Shown in pieces: positions 45,653 to 54,285 of a DNA stretch of 64,000 nucleotides (position 1 is its first letter; each line of letters opens with the position of its first letter). Source of the stretch: Paenibacillus whitsoniae (GTDB lineage: Bacteria > Bacillota > Bacilli > Paenibacillales > NBRC-103111); assembly GCF_003955665.1 (NCBI RefSeq), contig NZ_RXHU01000012.1:1-64000 (forward strand), written 5' to 3'. The position numbers and the translations under genes are program-made. Below the pieces are notes generated by a model. It saw only the letters and a list, made by a program, of their open reading frames with translations. It was not told the DNA's origin and did not search any database.

Positions 45653-45958
45653 TCACAGCTTCTCCGAGCGAAGCAGAGCATTTTTTTGAACCTCAATCGC
45701 GCGATCGATTTTCGCCGCTTTGATTTTGCTGACGTAGCCGTCGAACGCCTCAAGCGGCTCTACGCCTAGCATGATTTTGAGCGACATCTCGTCCACCAAC
45801 GTCGTAATGTAGAGCATAATGGAGGAAAACTCCGCATTCTCCAATTCCGTCCGCGGGACCAGCGGGATCATGTACGCATCGGTATCCGTATCCGCCCATA
45901 AGCGCACGGCATCTCGCTGCTGCGGCAGGGTGAAAACCGCAAAAAAGCACCGAACCAC
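45653..45958 (-). pseudogene. C-terminal remnant of a LipO-type solute-binding protein
   Basis: The frame encodes 101 residues, of which about 85 match the C-terminal end of carbohydrate-binding lipoproteins of this genus. It lines up with the end of the intact protein at 12023-13675: ITTLVDEMSLKIMLGVEPLEAFD here against ITDYRSEFFAKTVTGSLDVDKEW there, and KIDRAIEVQKNALLR against NIKRYLEIYQQAYDQ. The first 15 or so residues are unrelated flanking sequence, there is no signal peptide, and the terminator of the cta genes lies directly upstream, so it is unlikely to be expressed. No transporter permease remains nearby. Confidence 0.75.
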
Positions 45959-45983
45959 GTGAATTTCACATGATTTGGTGCTT
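45941..45983 (-). terminator. Terminator of the ctaG-DUF420 unit
   Basis: Minus strand AAGCACC and GGTGCTT pair, enclosing a further CATGTGAA/TTCACGTG pairing, then TTTTTT. Strong, 13 bases after the DUF420 stop. Confidence 0.9.
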
Positions 45984-45995
45984 ATTTAGCGCTAT

Positions 45996-46451
45996 TTACA
46001 GGCCGAAAATCGCATCGATGACCGGCTTCGTCGTACCGCCTGGGTACATCACATACAGCAAAATGTAGACGATTACGCCGGTTGGCGCGGTTAAGAGCCA
46101 GACAATCGCGGCCACGCGGCCGATGCGCTTATGTTGAAAGAACTTGTTCTTGTACGCATACCACAACGTGATGAGCCCCAACACACCACCGAGCGTCGCC
46201 AGCGCGATATGGAAGAACAGAAACAGGTGATACGGCAGCTTTAGGCTTTCCGGTCCACCGAAGGACGTATTGCCTTCAAACAACGTGCGGGACATATAGA
46301 TGAGGAAAAAGGCCAGAGCGAAAATCGCACCGAACACCATCAGCTTTTGATGTGTTTCCCGATTTCCTTTCACAATGTGATACCAGCCGAATCCGACAAA
46401 AATGGCTGAAATCACAATAAACATGGTCGAAATCGTGGGTAAAATGTGCAT
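45996..46451 (-). CDS. DUF420 membrane protein (CtaM/YozB-like)
   Basis: A 151-residue, four-segment membrane protein of the DUF420 family. B. subtilis CtaM (YozB) and its S. aureus homologue are needed for active heme-A-type oxidases. Conserved histidines lie in GWYHIVKGNRETHQKLM, PYHLFLFFHIALA and HKRIGRVA. It follows ctaG by 18 bases and ends at a strong terminator. The link to the oxidase operon fits an assembly role. Confidence 0.87.
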   Translation of the reverse strand: MHILPTISTMFIVISAIFVGFGWYHIVKGNRETHQKLMVFGAIFALAFFLIYMSRTLFEGNTSFGGPESLKLPYHLFLFFHIALATLGGVLGLITLWYAYKNKFFQHKRIGRVAAIVWLLTAPTGVIVYILLYVMYPGGTTKPVIDAIFGL

Positions 46452-46469
46452 GCGACTATTCCTTTCTGC

Positions 46470-47321
46470 TTATGCGCGATTCCAGTTTGCGCTTTGATTG
46501 TTCTCCGATGCTTCATTAGGGTTCAAATCGTCCTCATCCCGGCGCTCTCTGCGATACCAGCGGAAGAAAATATAGGCGAGTGTAGATCCGTAGATAATCT
46601 CTTGCAATATTTTCATAATGACACCGCCCAACTGCTGATCGTCCAGAGGGGATAAATGTGCGAACGGAACCGTTACATTATCATACATATTGTAGATAAT
46701 TGTATCAGCAAAAATAATAAGTGCACAAGCTGGCGTAAGCAGCACGCCGTTACCGAAAATGTAGGCCATTTTCATCAGTTCACTCAGACGCACCAGCTCT
46801 GGAGCCGGACAGAAAACCGGGAACCACATCATGAAAGCCGTAAATAAAAGCACGCTGTGATAGGCAAGCAGCCATACATCGTTATTCATCAGATAATCCA
46901 TAATAAATGGCATATGGTAAATGGAAAACAGCATGTTAAACATAAACAAAGCAATGAGCGGCCGCGAGAAAAAAGAAAAGATTCCACGGAACACCATGTT
47001 CTTCATGCAAGCCATCAGCAGCCAGCCCGGCGTGCCCACCCAGATTAGAATCGGCACAACAAGGTACAGCAGCGTCTGCTGGAGCATATGCATACTGAAC
47101 AGATAGTGATGGCCGATATAGTTGATCGGACTACCTTGCCCAATATAGAACAGAGCAAGCCCTGCGTAAAAGGAGCACCGTTGTGCAAGCGAAATTGGCG
47201 CACGATCTGTGGAACTCCCATTTCCTTTTACGACAAATCGACTATACAAATAGCCAATTACCAAGACGACCAACAGCACAACAGGACTCCACAAATCAAA
47301 AAAACCACCAATCTGACTCAT
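46470..47321 (-). CDS. ctaG: Cytochrome c oxidase assembly factor CtaG
   Basis: A 283-residue, seven-segment membrane protein of the caa3_CtaG family, needed for making active caa3 oxidase and implicated in copper delivery. Marks: FYIGQGSPINYIGHHYLFSMHMLQQTLLY, with His/Met that could bind copper, and SIYHMPFIMDYLM. AAAGGAG lies upstream. It is separated from ctaF by a terminator, so it may have its own promoter or depend on partial readthrough. Confidence 0.95.
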   Translation of the reverse strand: MSQIGGFFDLWSPVVLLVVLVIGYLYSRFVVKGNGSSTDRAPISLAQRCSFYAGLALFYIGQGSPINYIGHHYLFSMHMLQQTLLYLVVPILIWVGTPGWLLMACMKNMVFRGIFSFFSRPLIALFMFNMLFSIYHMPFIMDYLMNNDVWLLAYHSVLLFTAFMMWFPVFCPAPELVRLSELMKMAYIFGNGVLLTPACALIIFADTIIYNMYDNVTVPFAHLSPLDDQQLGGVIMKILQEIIYGSTLAYIFFRWYRRERRDEDDLNPNEASENNQSANWNRA

Positions 47322-47376
47322 ACCCGTACGCTACTCCTTTCAATCAATCCGAATGAAAACCGATACATTTCCGATT

Positions 47377-47417
47377 AAAAAAAGAGGAGGCACTTTGCCT
47401 AGACAAAGTTGCCTCTT
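47377..47417 (-). terminator. Terminator between ctaF and ctaG
   Basis: Minus strand: AAGAGGCAACTTTG, loop, CAAAGTGCCTCCTCTT with a bulge, then TTTTT. It sits after ctaF and before ctaG, which would set a higher level of structural subunits than assembly factors. Confidence 0.85.
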
Positions 47418-47425
47418 CCCACTTC

Positions 47426-47740
47426 CTACCACCATACCCAATATACTGCCGTAATAACCCCGGTTAAAGCAACGATTGCGCCGCCGCCGATAAAGATCAG
47501 AGGGAACAAATGCCCTCTTTCTTTAGCGTGCATCCAGAAGAACAATTGAATGACGGCTTGCACAATTGCCAAGGAAACGATAAAGATCAAGATAAACGAA
47601 CGATCCAGATCGCCGTAAAGAACAACTGCAAAAGCCAACATGGTAAGCAGGATCGAAATAATGTAAGACAAGTAGTGATTTGCAGGCGATTCATGCTTAA
47701 CGCGTTTGCTAGGTGCGGATGTATCATGAGAGTTGCTCAT
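47426..47740 (-). CDS. ctaF: caa3-type cytochrome c oxidase subunit IV
   Basis: A 104-residue, three-segment membrane protein of the bacterial oxidase subunit IV family (SYIISILLTMLAFAVVL; IVQAVIQLFFWMHAKERGHLFPLIFIGGG). Last structural gene of the oxidase operon; one base separates it from ctaE. Confidence 0.93.
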   Translation of the reverse strand: MSNSHDTSAPSKRVKHESPANHYLSYIISILLTMLAFAVVLYGDLDRSFILIFIVSLAIVQAVIQLFFWMHAKERGHLFPLIFIGGGAIVALTGVITAVYWVWW

Positions 47741-47741
47741 T

Positions 47742-48356
47742 TTAGTGACCCACCTTCCCCATCAAGTAAACGACCGTGAAGATAAATACCCAAACCAAGT
47801 CGATAAAGTGCCAATACAGACCGGCGACATAAAACTTTGGAGCGGTTACGACTGTGAGGCCTTTTTTCAAGCCTTGCAGAATGAGCAGCGTAATCCAGCA
47901 CACCCCGAACGCAACGTGGGCACCGTGGAACCCGACCAACGTATAGAACGAAGTCGAGAATGCGCTTGTTACGAACTTGTGCCCTTCATGTACATACTCA
48001 ACGAACTCGTAAATCTCAAGGCCAAGGAACGTCAGACCTAACAATACAGTGACAACCAACCAGCCAAGAACTTGCCCAAGCTTATGTTTGTGCAGCGCCA
48101 TCGTAGCGAAAACACTCGTCAAACTGGATGTCAAGAGAATGAACGTGGACCAGCCTACCGTTTTCAGCTTGAAGATTTCTTCCGCTGTCGGGCCGTCAGG
48201 CACCGAATTGCGCAGTGCGATATAGGTTGCGAATAAGCAACCGAACAAGACTACCTCGGCGCCCAGGAACAACCAGAAGCCAAGAACTTTATTTTTCCCT
48301 TCGAGGGTAGCCGTTTCCGGATTAGCAGGCAGTGCGCCCGTGTGATGAGTACTCAT
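47742..48356 (-). CDS. ctaE: Cytochrome c oxidase subunit III
   Basis: A 204-residue, five-segment subunit III of the short bacterial type. Family marks: LGFWLFLGAEVVLFGCLFATY and FYTLVGFHGAHVAFGVCWI, and the ending YWHFIDLVWVFIFTVVYL. Its start overlaps the ctaD stop by 4 bases. Confidence 0.96.
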   Translation of the reverse strand: MSTHHTGALPANPETATLEGKNKVLGFWLFLGAEVVLFGCLFATYIALRNSVPDGPTAEEIFKLKTVGWSTFILLTSSLTSVFATMALHKHKLGQVLGWLVVTVLLGLTFLGLEIYEFVEYVHEGHKFVTSAFSTSFYTLVGFHGAHVAFGVCWITLLILQGLKKGLTVVTAPKFYVAGLYWHFIDLVWVFIFTVVYLMGKVGH

Positions 48357-50227
48357 GCCTTTACCCCCTTATGATCGTCTTCCAGTTCTTCCGGTTCAAT
48401 GTGCCAACCATGATCGTCGTACACAGAACGAAGGAACATGCAGATTAATGTAACGATAATGCCGGCAGCGGCTACATAGTAGTTCTTGTACATAAAGCCG
48501 AAGCCTGCGATGAACAAACCGACCGACATAGCAAGCGGTAGAATTGAAGCGGAAGGCATGTGGATGGAACCCACTGGCTCAGCCGGTGTCATTTCTTTAT
48601 TACCTGCCATTTTCTCTTTCCATAGTGCATCATACCCACGAACGAGCGGTGTTTGTTTGAAGTTGTATTCAGGTGCAGGAGAAGAAATGGTCCACTCCAG
48701 CGTACGGCCATCCCATGGATCGGCGAGTGCCGTTTTTGGTTTTCTTGCTGTCGTAATAATGTTAATCAAGAACACAATTGTACCTACGCCCATGAAGAAC
48801 GCACCAATCGTTGAAACTAAGTTACCCACTTCAAGATCGTGCCCCGGCTGATACGTAAATACGCGGCGCGGCATTCCCATCAAACCGAGGAAGTGCTGCG
48901 GGAAGAACGTCAAGTGGAAGCCGATAAAGAACAACCAGAAATGCAATTTGCCAAGACCTTCGTTCAGCATGCGGCCGAACATTTTTGGCCACCAGTAGTA
49001 CATCCCTGCGAACAAGCCAAGTACGAGTCCGCCGACAATTACATAGTGGAAGTGAGCGACAACGAAATACGTATCATGATACTGGAAGTCAGCTGCTGGA
49101 ATCGCAAGCATAACCCCAGTTGTACCACCCATAACGAACGTTGGAATAAACGCTGTTGCGAAAATGTTCGCTGTTGTGAAACGGATTTGCCCACCCCACA
49201 GTGTGAACAACCAGTTAAAGATTTTAACACCAGTAGGTACGGCAATCGCCATTGTTGCGATCGAGAAGATCGAGTTCGCTACTGGACCAAGACCTGCTGT
49301 AAACATATGGTGAACCCAAACCATGAAGCCCAAGAAGCCGATCAACACGGTTGCAAATACCATGGAGCTATATCCGAACAGGCGCTTTTTCGAGAAAGTA
49401 GGAACAATCTCCGAGATAATACCGAACGCTGGAAGAATCAGAATGTAAACTTCGGGATGCCCGAAAATCCAGAACAAATGTTCCCAAAGCACGTTGTTGC
49501 CGCCTCTGGCTGCATCAAAGAATGCACCGCCAAACACACGGTCAAACATCAACTCAACTAACGCAACTGTAATTGCCGGGAAGGCAAGCACGATCAAACC
49601 GGATGTTACAAACGCCGCCCATGTGAACATCGGCAAACGCATATACGTCAGACCAGGCGCACGCATATTGATAATCGTTACGAGGAAGTTAATCCCCCCG
49701 ATTAGCGTACCGATACCTGCAATTTGCAACCCGAGTACGTAGAAGTCCGTACCTTGAATATTGTTTTCAAGTGTTTGAGCCCAGCCTGTATCCATAATAG
49801 TGGATAGCGGAGCATAACCCGTCCAACCTGCATCAGGTGCGCCGCCCAAGAACCAGCTCGTGTTCATGAGCACGCCGCCGGCGAAGAACAGCCAGAAGCC
49901 AAGTGCGTTAACGAAAGGGAACGCAACGTCTCTAGCACCGATTTGCAGAGGTACGATGGCATTCATGAATGCGAAGATGACCGGCATGGCTGCGAAGAAA
50001 ATCATCGTGGTACCATGCATCGTCGTCAATTGGTTAAATGCGTCGCCTACGAAAATGTGTTGATCCGGGTAAGCAAGCTGAATCCGAATTAGGATCGCTT
50101 CAAGTCCGCCGATTAGGAAGAAGAAGCCGCCCGCGAGCAAATACAGAATACCGATTTTCTTATGATCGACGGTTGTAAGCCAATCCATCAGACCGGTACG
50201 TTTTTTTACTGGATGAGAGTGAGCCAA
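48353..50227 (-). CDS. ctaD: Cytochrome c oxidase subunit I
   Basis: A 624-residue heme-copper oxidase subunit I: reduces O2 to water and pumps protons across the cytoplasmic membrane. Low-spin heme ligand in LTTMHGTTMIF; CuB/Tyr site in FWIFGHPEVYILILPAFG (the His-Tyr cross-link pair) and VWVHHMF; heme ligands in YFVVAHFHYVIVGG. Fourteen segments with the C-terminal extension of caa3 enzymes. It follows ctaC by 26 bases. Confidence 0.98.
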   Translation of the reverse strand: MAHSHPVKKRTGLMDWLTTVDHKKIGILYLLAGGFFFLIGGLEAILIRIQLAYPDQHIFVGDAFNQLTTMHGTTMIFFAAMPVIFAFMNAIVPLQIGARDVAFPFVNALGFWLFFAGGVLMNTSWFLGGAPDAGWTGYAPLSTIMDTGWAQTLENNIQGTDFYVLGLQIAGIGTLIGGINFLVTIINMRAPGLTYMRLPMFTWAAFVTSGLIVLAFPAITVALVELMFDRVFGGAFFDAARGGNNVLWEHLFWIFGHPEVYILILPAFGIISEIVPTFSKKRLFGYSSMVFATVLIGFLGFMVWVHHMFTAGLGPVANSIFSIATMAIAVPTGVKIFNWLFTLWGGQIRFTTANIFATAFIPTFVMGGTTGVMLAIPAADFQYHDTYFVVAHFHYVIVGGLVLGLFAGMYYWWPKMFGRMLNEGLGKLHFWLFFIGFHLTFFPQHFLGLMGMPRRVFTYQPGHDLEVGNLVSTIGAFFMGVGTIVFLINIITTARKPKTALADPWDGRTLEWTISSPAPEYNFKQTPLVRGYDALWKEKMAGNKEMTPAEPVGSIHMPSASILPLAMSVGLFIAGFGFMYKNYYVAAAGIIVTLICMFLRSVYDDHGWHIEPEELEDDHKGVKA

Positions 50228-50253
50228 CGTATGAACCTCCTTACATCAAGAGT

Positions 50254-51270
50254 TTATTTCAAAGTTTGAAGATACTTGACGATTTCGTTGATTTGACCGT
50301 CATCAAGTTTACCGCCTGCTTCTTTACCGAAGGCCGGCATTTTGTTGCCTGGTTTCTGCTCTTGCGGATTATGTATCCAAAGCGCCATGTTCTCAGGCGT
50401 ATGTTCCAGAATGCCAGCAAGCGTATCACGATCAGCAAACCCTTTCAGGTTAGGAGCAACCCCTGGGCCGCTAGCGTTAACCGCGTGACAGGACATGCAA
50501 TTTTCTTTGAAAAGCTCTTCACCTTTCTGAGCAGTTGCCGGCACAGTTGCAGGTGTTTTCATTTTATTCACCCATGCATCGAAGTCCGCTTGGGATTTAG
50601 AAGTCACTGTAAAGTTCATCAAGGCGTGAGATGCGCCGCACAGCTCCGTACATCTGCCTTGGAATGTAGCGATTTCATCGGCCTGCAGGTAAAGCGTATT
50701 GCGAATTCCTGGGTTCGTATCGACTTTACCGCCGAGGGATGGCACCCAGAACGCGTGGGATACGTCTGCAGAAACAACGTCGAATGCAATAATTTTATCC
50801 TTCGGAATAACAAGCTCTTGTGCAGTCGCAATGCCAAGATCAGGATATTCAAATTGCCACCAGAATTGGTGAGCGGTTACTTTGACATGAACGGCATCTT
50901 TGTCTTGGTTATAGTTCTTGGAATGTTTAAATGTGTAGGATACTGTCGGAACCGCAAGCACCAACAGCAGCAGGATCGGAATAACCGTCCAGATAATTTC
51001 CAGCACATGACTTCCTTCAACTTGCTTAGGAATGCTGTTGTCTCCAGCGCGTTTGCGGTAGCGGACCAGCACATAAGCATAGATCGCAAAAACGACAATT
51101 ACGACAAAAATCATAATGAAAAGACTTAATTTCATTAGGAACAGCTGCTCTGATGCTACTGGACCTTTAGGCTTTAAAGCAGACAAGGTTGGGTCTCCAC
51201 ACCCGGTTAGCATGAACGTCATCACCGCTAAAAGGGGTAGCAGACGCCAGAACTTTTTCAATTGACTCAT
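50254..51270 (-). CDS. ctaC: Cytochrome c oxidase subunit II with cytochrome c domain
   Basis: A 338-residue lipoprotein (lipobox FMLTGC, Cys about 24) with two membrane segments, a CuA cupredoxin domain and a C-terminal heme-c domain, making this a caa3 oxidase. CuA ligands: FWVPSLGGKVDTNPG and CTELCGASHALM. Heme c: FKENCMSCHAVNASGPG, Met in GNKMPAFG. First gene of the operon, behind the promoter at 51340-51368. Confidence 0.98.
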   Translation of the reverse strand: MSQLKKFWRLLPLLAVMTFMLTGCGDPTLSALKPKGPVASEQLFLMKLSLFIMIFVVIVVFAIYAYVLVRYRKRAGDNSIPKQVEGSHVLEIIWTVIPILLLLVLAVPTVSYTFKHSKNYNQDKDAVHVKVTAHQFWWQFEYPDLGIATAQELVIPKDKIIAFDVVSADVSHAFWVPSLGGKVDTNPGIRNTLYLQADEIATFQGRCTELCGASHALMNFTVTSKSQADFDAWVNKMKTPATVPATAQKGEELFKENCMSCHAVNASGPGVAPNLKGFADRDTLAGILEHTPENMALWIHNPQEQKPGNKMPAFGKEAGGKLDDGQINEIVKYLQTLK

Positions 51271-51339
51271 TGTATCAACCCCACTTTTAAAACAATATTT
51301 TTACCACGAAGGCCATGCCCATGTCAATTCACTTTAATA

Positions 51340-51368
51340 ACTATAAATTCGTGAAAACTTTTTGTCAA
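51340..51368 (-). promoter_or_regulatory. Sigma-A-type promoter of ctaCDEF
   Basis: Minus strand: TTGACA (51363-51368), 17-base spacer, TATAGT (51340-51345). Transcription would start near 51333, about 62 bases before ctaC. A second, weaker TTGACA at 51322-51327 with an 18-base spacer and TAAAAA lies downstream. Confidence 0.75.
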
Positions 51369-51545
51369 TCGCTGTAGAAGAGTTCACAAATTGTTCTTAA
51401 ACAGCGTCCTGTAGCGATATATTTCCCTTCATGGTTATTTCCATACGCCTCCCTCTTTATGCATTTTCGCCTTTATTTGTAAGTGCGAATATTTCAAGGG
51501 AAACATCTCATCCTAATCTCATCAAGACTTAAGGAGGTCAACAAG

Positions 51546-52241
51546 ATGCTCAGGAAGTTAGGTTTTCCGATTTATGGAATGATATTCCTCCTGTTAACAT
51601 TACCTGCTTGCGGATACGAGAAACGCGATTATGGCAGGGATGCTACAAATGTAGCCCATGGCAATTACGGATCTCCCGTCTCCGACGCCGATCACCAGAC
51701 GCGTGCCTATCAAACACAGCAGCTGACCGGCCCCGTGTCGCACAATAATAAAACAATGGCATACAGCCAGTTTTTGTCGGATCAAGTGAATGCGGTCCCC
51801 GGCGTGAATACGGCTGTCGTCGTCACGACGGATCAGAATGCGTATGTCGCTCTCATGATTGATCACAGTGCCGTCGGGACAAAAGGGACAACCAAAGAAA
51901 CAAATAATGCTGGAACAACAAAGGGCATGTACAATGATACCAAGCCCTATGACGACTCCATGCCGCGCAATGATTTGAATAACGGCTTTAACAGCTACGA
52001 AACCGCTGTGCATCATGAACTGTTGTCCCACCGCTTCAAGCAGGAGATCGCAGAAAAGGTTCGCCAGCTTCAGCCGAATCTGATGGATGTCTATATTTCT
52101 GCGAATCGAGACTTCCTCAACAAGATGAATACCTATGCGCAGGAAACTTGGAAGGGACATGATCTACATCCGCAGCTTACAGATTTTAACCAAACTGTAA
52201 CGCGCATCTTCGGCACCGCTCAACAGCTGCCGCAGGACTAA
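51546..52241 (+). CDS. YhcN/YlaJ family sporulation lipoprotein
   Basis: A 231-residue lipoprotein (signal peptide with lipobox LTLPAC, Cys about 22). The YhcN/YlaJ domain lies in the centre and C-terminus: VNAVPGVNTAVVVTTDQNAYVAL, and VRQLQPNLMDVYISANRDFLNKMNTYAQ. Family members are found in the forespore membrane and spore coat. The ATG at 51546 follows AAGGAGG; the frame start at 51483 is rejected. Divergent from ctaC. Confidence 0.92.
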   Translation: MLRKLGFPIYGMIFLLLTLPACGYEKRDYGRDATNVAHGNYGSPVSDADHQTRAYQTQQLTGPVSHNNKTMAYSQFLSDQVNAVPGVNTAVVVTTDQNAYVALMIDHSAVGTKGTTKETNNAGTTKGMYNDTKPYDDSMPRNDLNNGFNSYETAVHHELLSHRFKQEIAEKVRQLQPNLMDVYISANRDFLNKMNTYAQETWKGHDLHPQLTDFNQTVTRIFGTAQQLPQD

Positions 52242-52380
52242 GGCTCATATTTTTCTTCTATATAATGTAGAATTTTTTTCAATCCTGGCCGGCTCCTGTT
52301 TCTATTTGTCGGCCATTCCTGTACAATGAGGGAATCGTCTTCAAAGTCCTACAAGGAAAAAGGGAGCTGGCTAATTACCC

Positions 52381-54141
52381 ATGTCAAATGGATTTGCCCT
52401 CATGGGCATTCAGGACAGCATTGTCCAAACGCTGCACAATCAAGGAATCACTGAACCCACACCGATCCAACGTCAAGCGATTCCGGTTGTTTTGGAAGGC
52501 AGCGATGTCATCGCACAAGCACAAACAGGTACAGGCAAAACGCTTGCTTTCGTACTGCCGATCCTTGAAAAAATCAATGTTCAAAGCCCTGAGGTACAGG
52601 CGCTGATCTTGACACCGACTCGCGAACTCGCCATTCAGATCAGCAATGAACTCAAACTGCTCGCTCCAGTAACAGGTGCGGGTGTCCTGGCAGCATATGG
52701 CGGTCAAGACGTAGAAAAACAGCTTAGAAAGCTTCAAGGAAACATACATATAGTAGTAGGAACACCGGGCCGGCTGCTGGATCACCTTCGCCGCGGCTCC
52801 ATCAATTTCTACAAACTTAAGGTGCTTGTCCTCGATGAAGCCGATCAAATGCTGCATATGGGCTTTTTGCAGGAAGTCAGGGACATTATCTTGCAGACAT
52901 CGTCCAACCGGCAGACGCTCCTGTTCTCGGCTACAATGCCCGGGCAGATTGTCAACCTTTCCAAAGCTTATATGAAAGAACCGAAAGAAATTAAAATTCA
53001 GAGCAAACAAGTCACGCTTGATGAAATCAAGCAAGAATTAATCACGACCACGGATAAAAACAAGCTGAATGCACTTTTAGCTGCGATTAAGGATCACAAC
53101 CCTTATTTGGCCATGATTTTTTGCAAAACGAAAGCCAGAGTCATGGAAGTTAATGAGTTTCTGCAAATTAACGGGATGAAATCCGACGAACTGCACGGCG
53201 ATTTGTCGCAGTCGAAGCGCGAACAGGTCATGAAGCGCTTCCGTGAAGGGCGCGTCGAGCTGCTCGTCGCAACCGATATTGCCGCACGCGGCCTGGACGT
53301 CGAGGGCGTGACGCACGTCTATAATTTCGATATTCCGCAGGACGCGGAAAGCTACATTCACCGCATCGGCCGCACGGGCCGTGCCGGCGATACGGGAGTT
53401 GCTGTCACCTTCGCAACGACTAGAGAAATTCCTGCCATTGAGCTCATCGAAAAAGGCATCAAAATGTCGCTGCGCGGCGAGGAGTCGACGCAGCGGAAGG
53501 TGCGTGTGAGCCGTGAAGAGGACTACGGCACGGAAGGCACTGGCTCTGCGCGGCGCGGACGCGGGCGCAGCGACCGGGGAGCGCAGGAGCGCGGCACGCG
53601 CGGCGGCGGCCGTTCCGGCGCGCGCGAGGTGCGGCGCGGAGGTCGCGGCGCCGATGCGCAGTACGGCGCAGGCCGCCAGGCCGGCGGCCGTGTGAGCACG
53701 GAGCGCAGCCCGGACACGTGGGGCCGCGCGCCGCAGGCGAGCGAGCCGGCGGCAAGCCAGGCCGCCGGGAAAGGGCGCGTCACGCGTGGACGCGCCGACG
53801 GAGCGGATCGCGCCGCGGAGAAGGCGCGGCCGCGGATCGACCGGCGCAGCGGTGCTGGCGCCGGAGAAGGCGCGCGCACCGCGGGCTACGAGCGCCCGGC
53901 GCGCGGGAGCAGCGGCGGCGCAGCTTCGCGCGGGCCGCAGCAGTACGGCAGCGGCGCTTCGCGCGCCCGCAGCGAGGAGCGCAGCCCGCGGGGCGGTGCT
54001 GCGCGAGGTGATGCCGCCCGCGGCGGAGCGTCTCGCGGCGGCGGGCGCGGCGATGATCGCGGCCCACGCGGTGGCGCTGCGCGGGGCGACGCGACCCGCG
54101 GAGGTTCACCGCGCGGCGGCCGCAGCGGCGGCAAACGGTAA
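52381..54141 (+). CDS. DEAD-box RNA helicase with RGG-rich tail (CshA-like)
   Basis: A 586-residue ATP-dependent RNA helicase. Core (1-370) has all motifs: Q-motif TEPTPIQRQAIP, I AQTGTGKT (47-54), Ia PTRELA, Ib TPGR, II DEAD (152-155), III SAT, V ARGLDVEGV, VI HRIGRTGRAG. From about 385 to the end the protein is a disordered tail rich in Arg, Gly, Ala and Ser with many RGG/RGAA steps, an RNA-binding feature; about 200 residues is long for the family. The tail DNA (53530-54140) is much more GC-rich than the core. CshA-type helicases act in cold adaptation, ribosome assembly and RNA decay. Confidence 0.95.
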   Translation: MSNGFALMGIQDSIVQTLHNQGITEPTPIQRQAIPVVLEGSDVIAQAQTGTGKTLAFVLPILEKINVQSPEVQALILTPTRELAIQISNELKLLAPVTGAGVLAAYGGQDVEKQLRKLQGNIHIVVGTPGRLLDHLRRGSINFYKLKVLVLDEADQMLHMGFLQEVRDIILQTSSNRQTLLFSATMPGQIVNLSKAYMKEPKEIKIQSKQVTLDEIKQELITTTDKNKLNALLAAIKDHNPYLAMIFCKTKARVMEVNEFLQINGMKSDELHGDLSQSKREQVMKRFREGRVELLVATDIAARGLDVEGVTHVYNFDIPQDAESYIHRIGRTGRAGDTGVAVTFATTREIPAIELIEKGIKMSLRGEESTQRKVRVSREEDYGTEGTGSARRGRGRSDRGAQERGTRGGGRSGAREVRRGGRGADAQYGAGRQAGGRVSTERSPDTWGRAPQASEPAASQAAGKGRVTRGRADGADRAAEKARPRIDRRSGAGAGEGARTAGYERPARGSSGGAASRGPQQYGSGASRARSEERSPRGGAARGDAARGGASRGGGRGDDRGPRGGAARGDATRGGSPRGGRSGGKR

Positions 54142-54285
54142 GGGAAGCGTTTTCGACTAGGCTTTACCTGGATTCTCTCCCGTAGTAGAATAGAACTACG
54201 CCCTATTTTCACTTACAAAAATCGTTTCATACTTTTTCACGCACGTAGGATTTTACCCCCCACCACAACAAAGGAGGTATGTTCC

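Noticed and set aside
53513-54160. Several overlapping open frames in the helicase tail
   Set aside because: They result from extreme GC content; only the helicase frame is continuous with a conserved domain.
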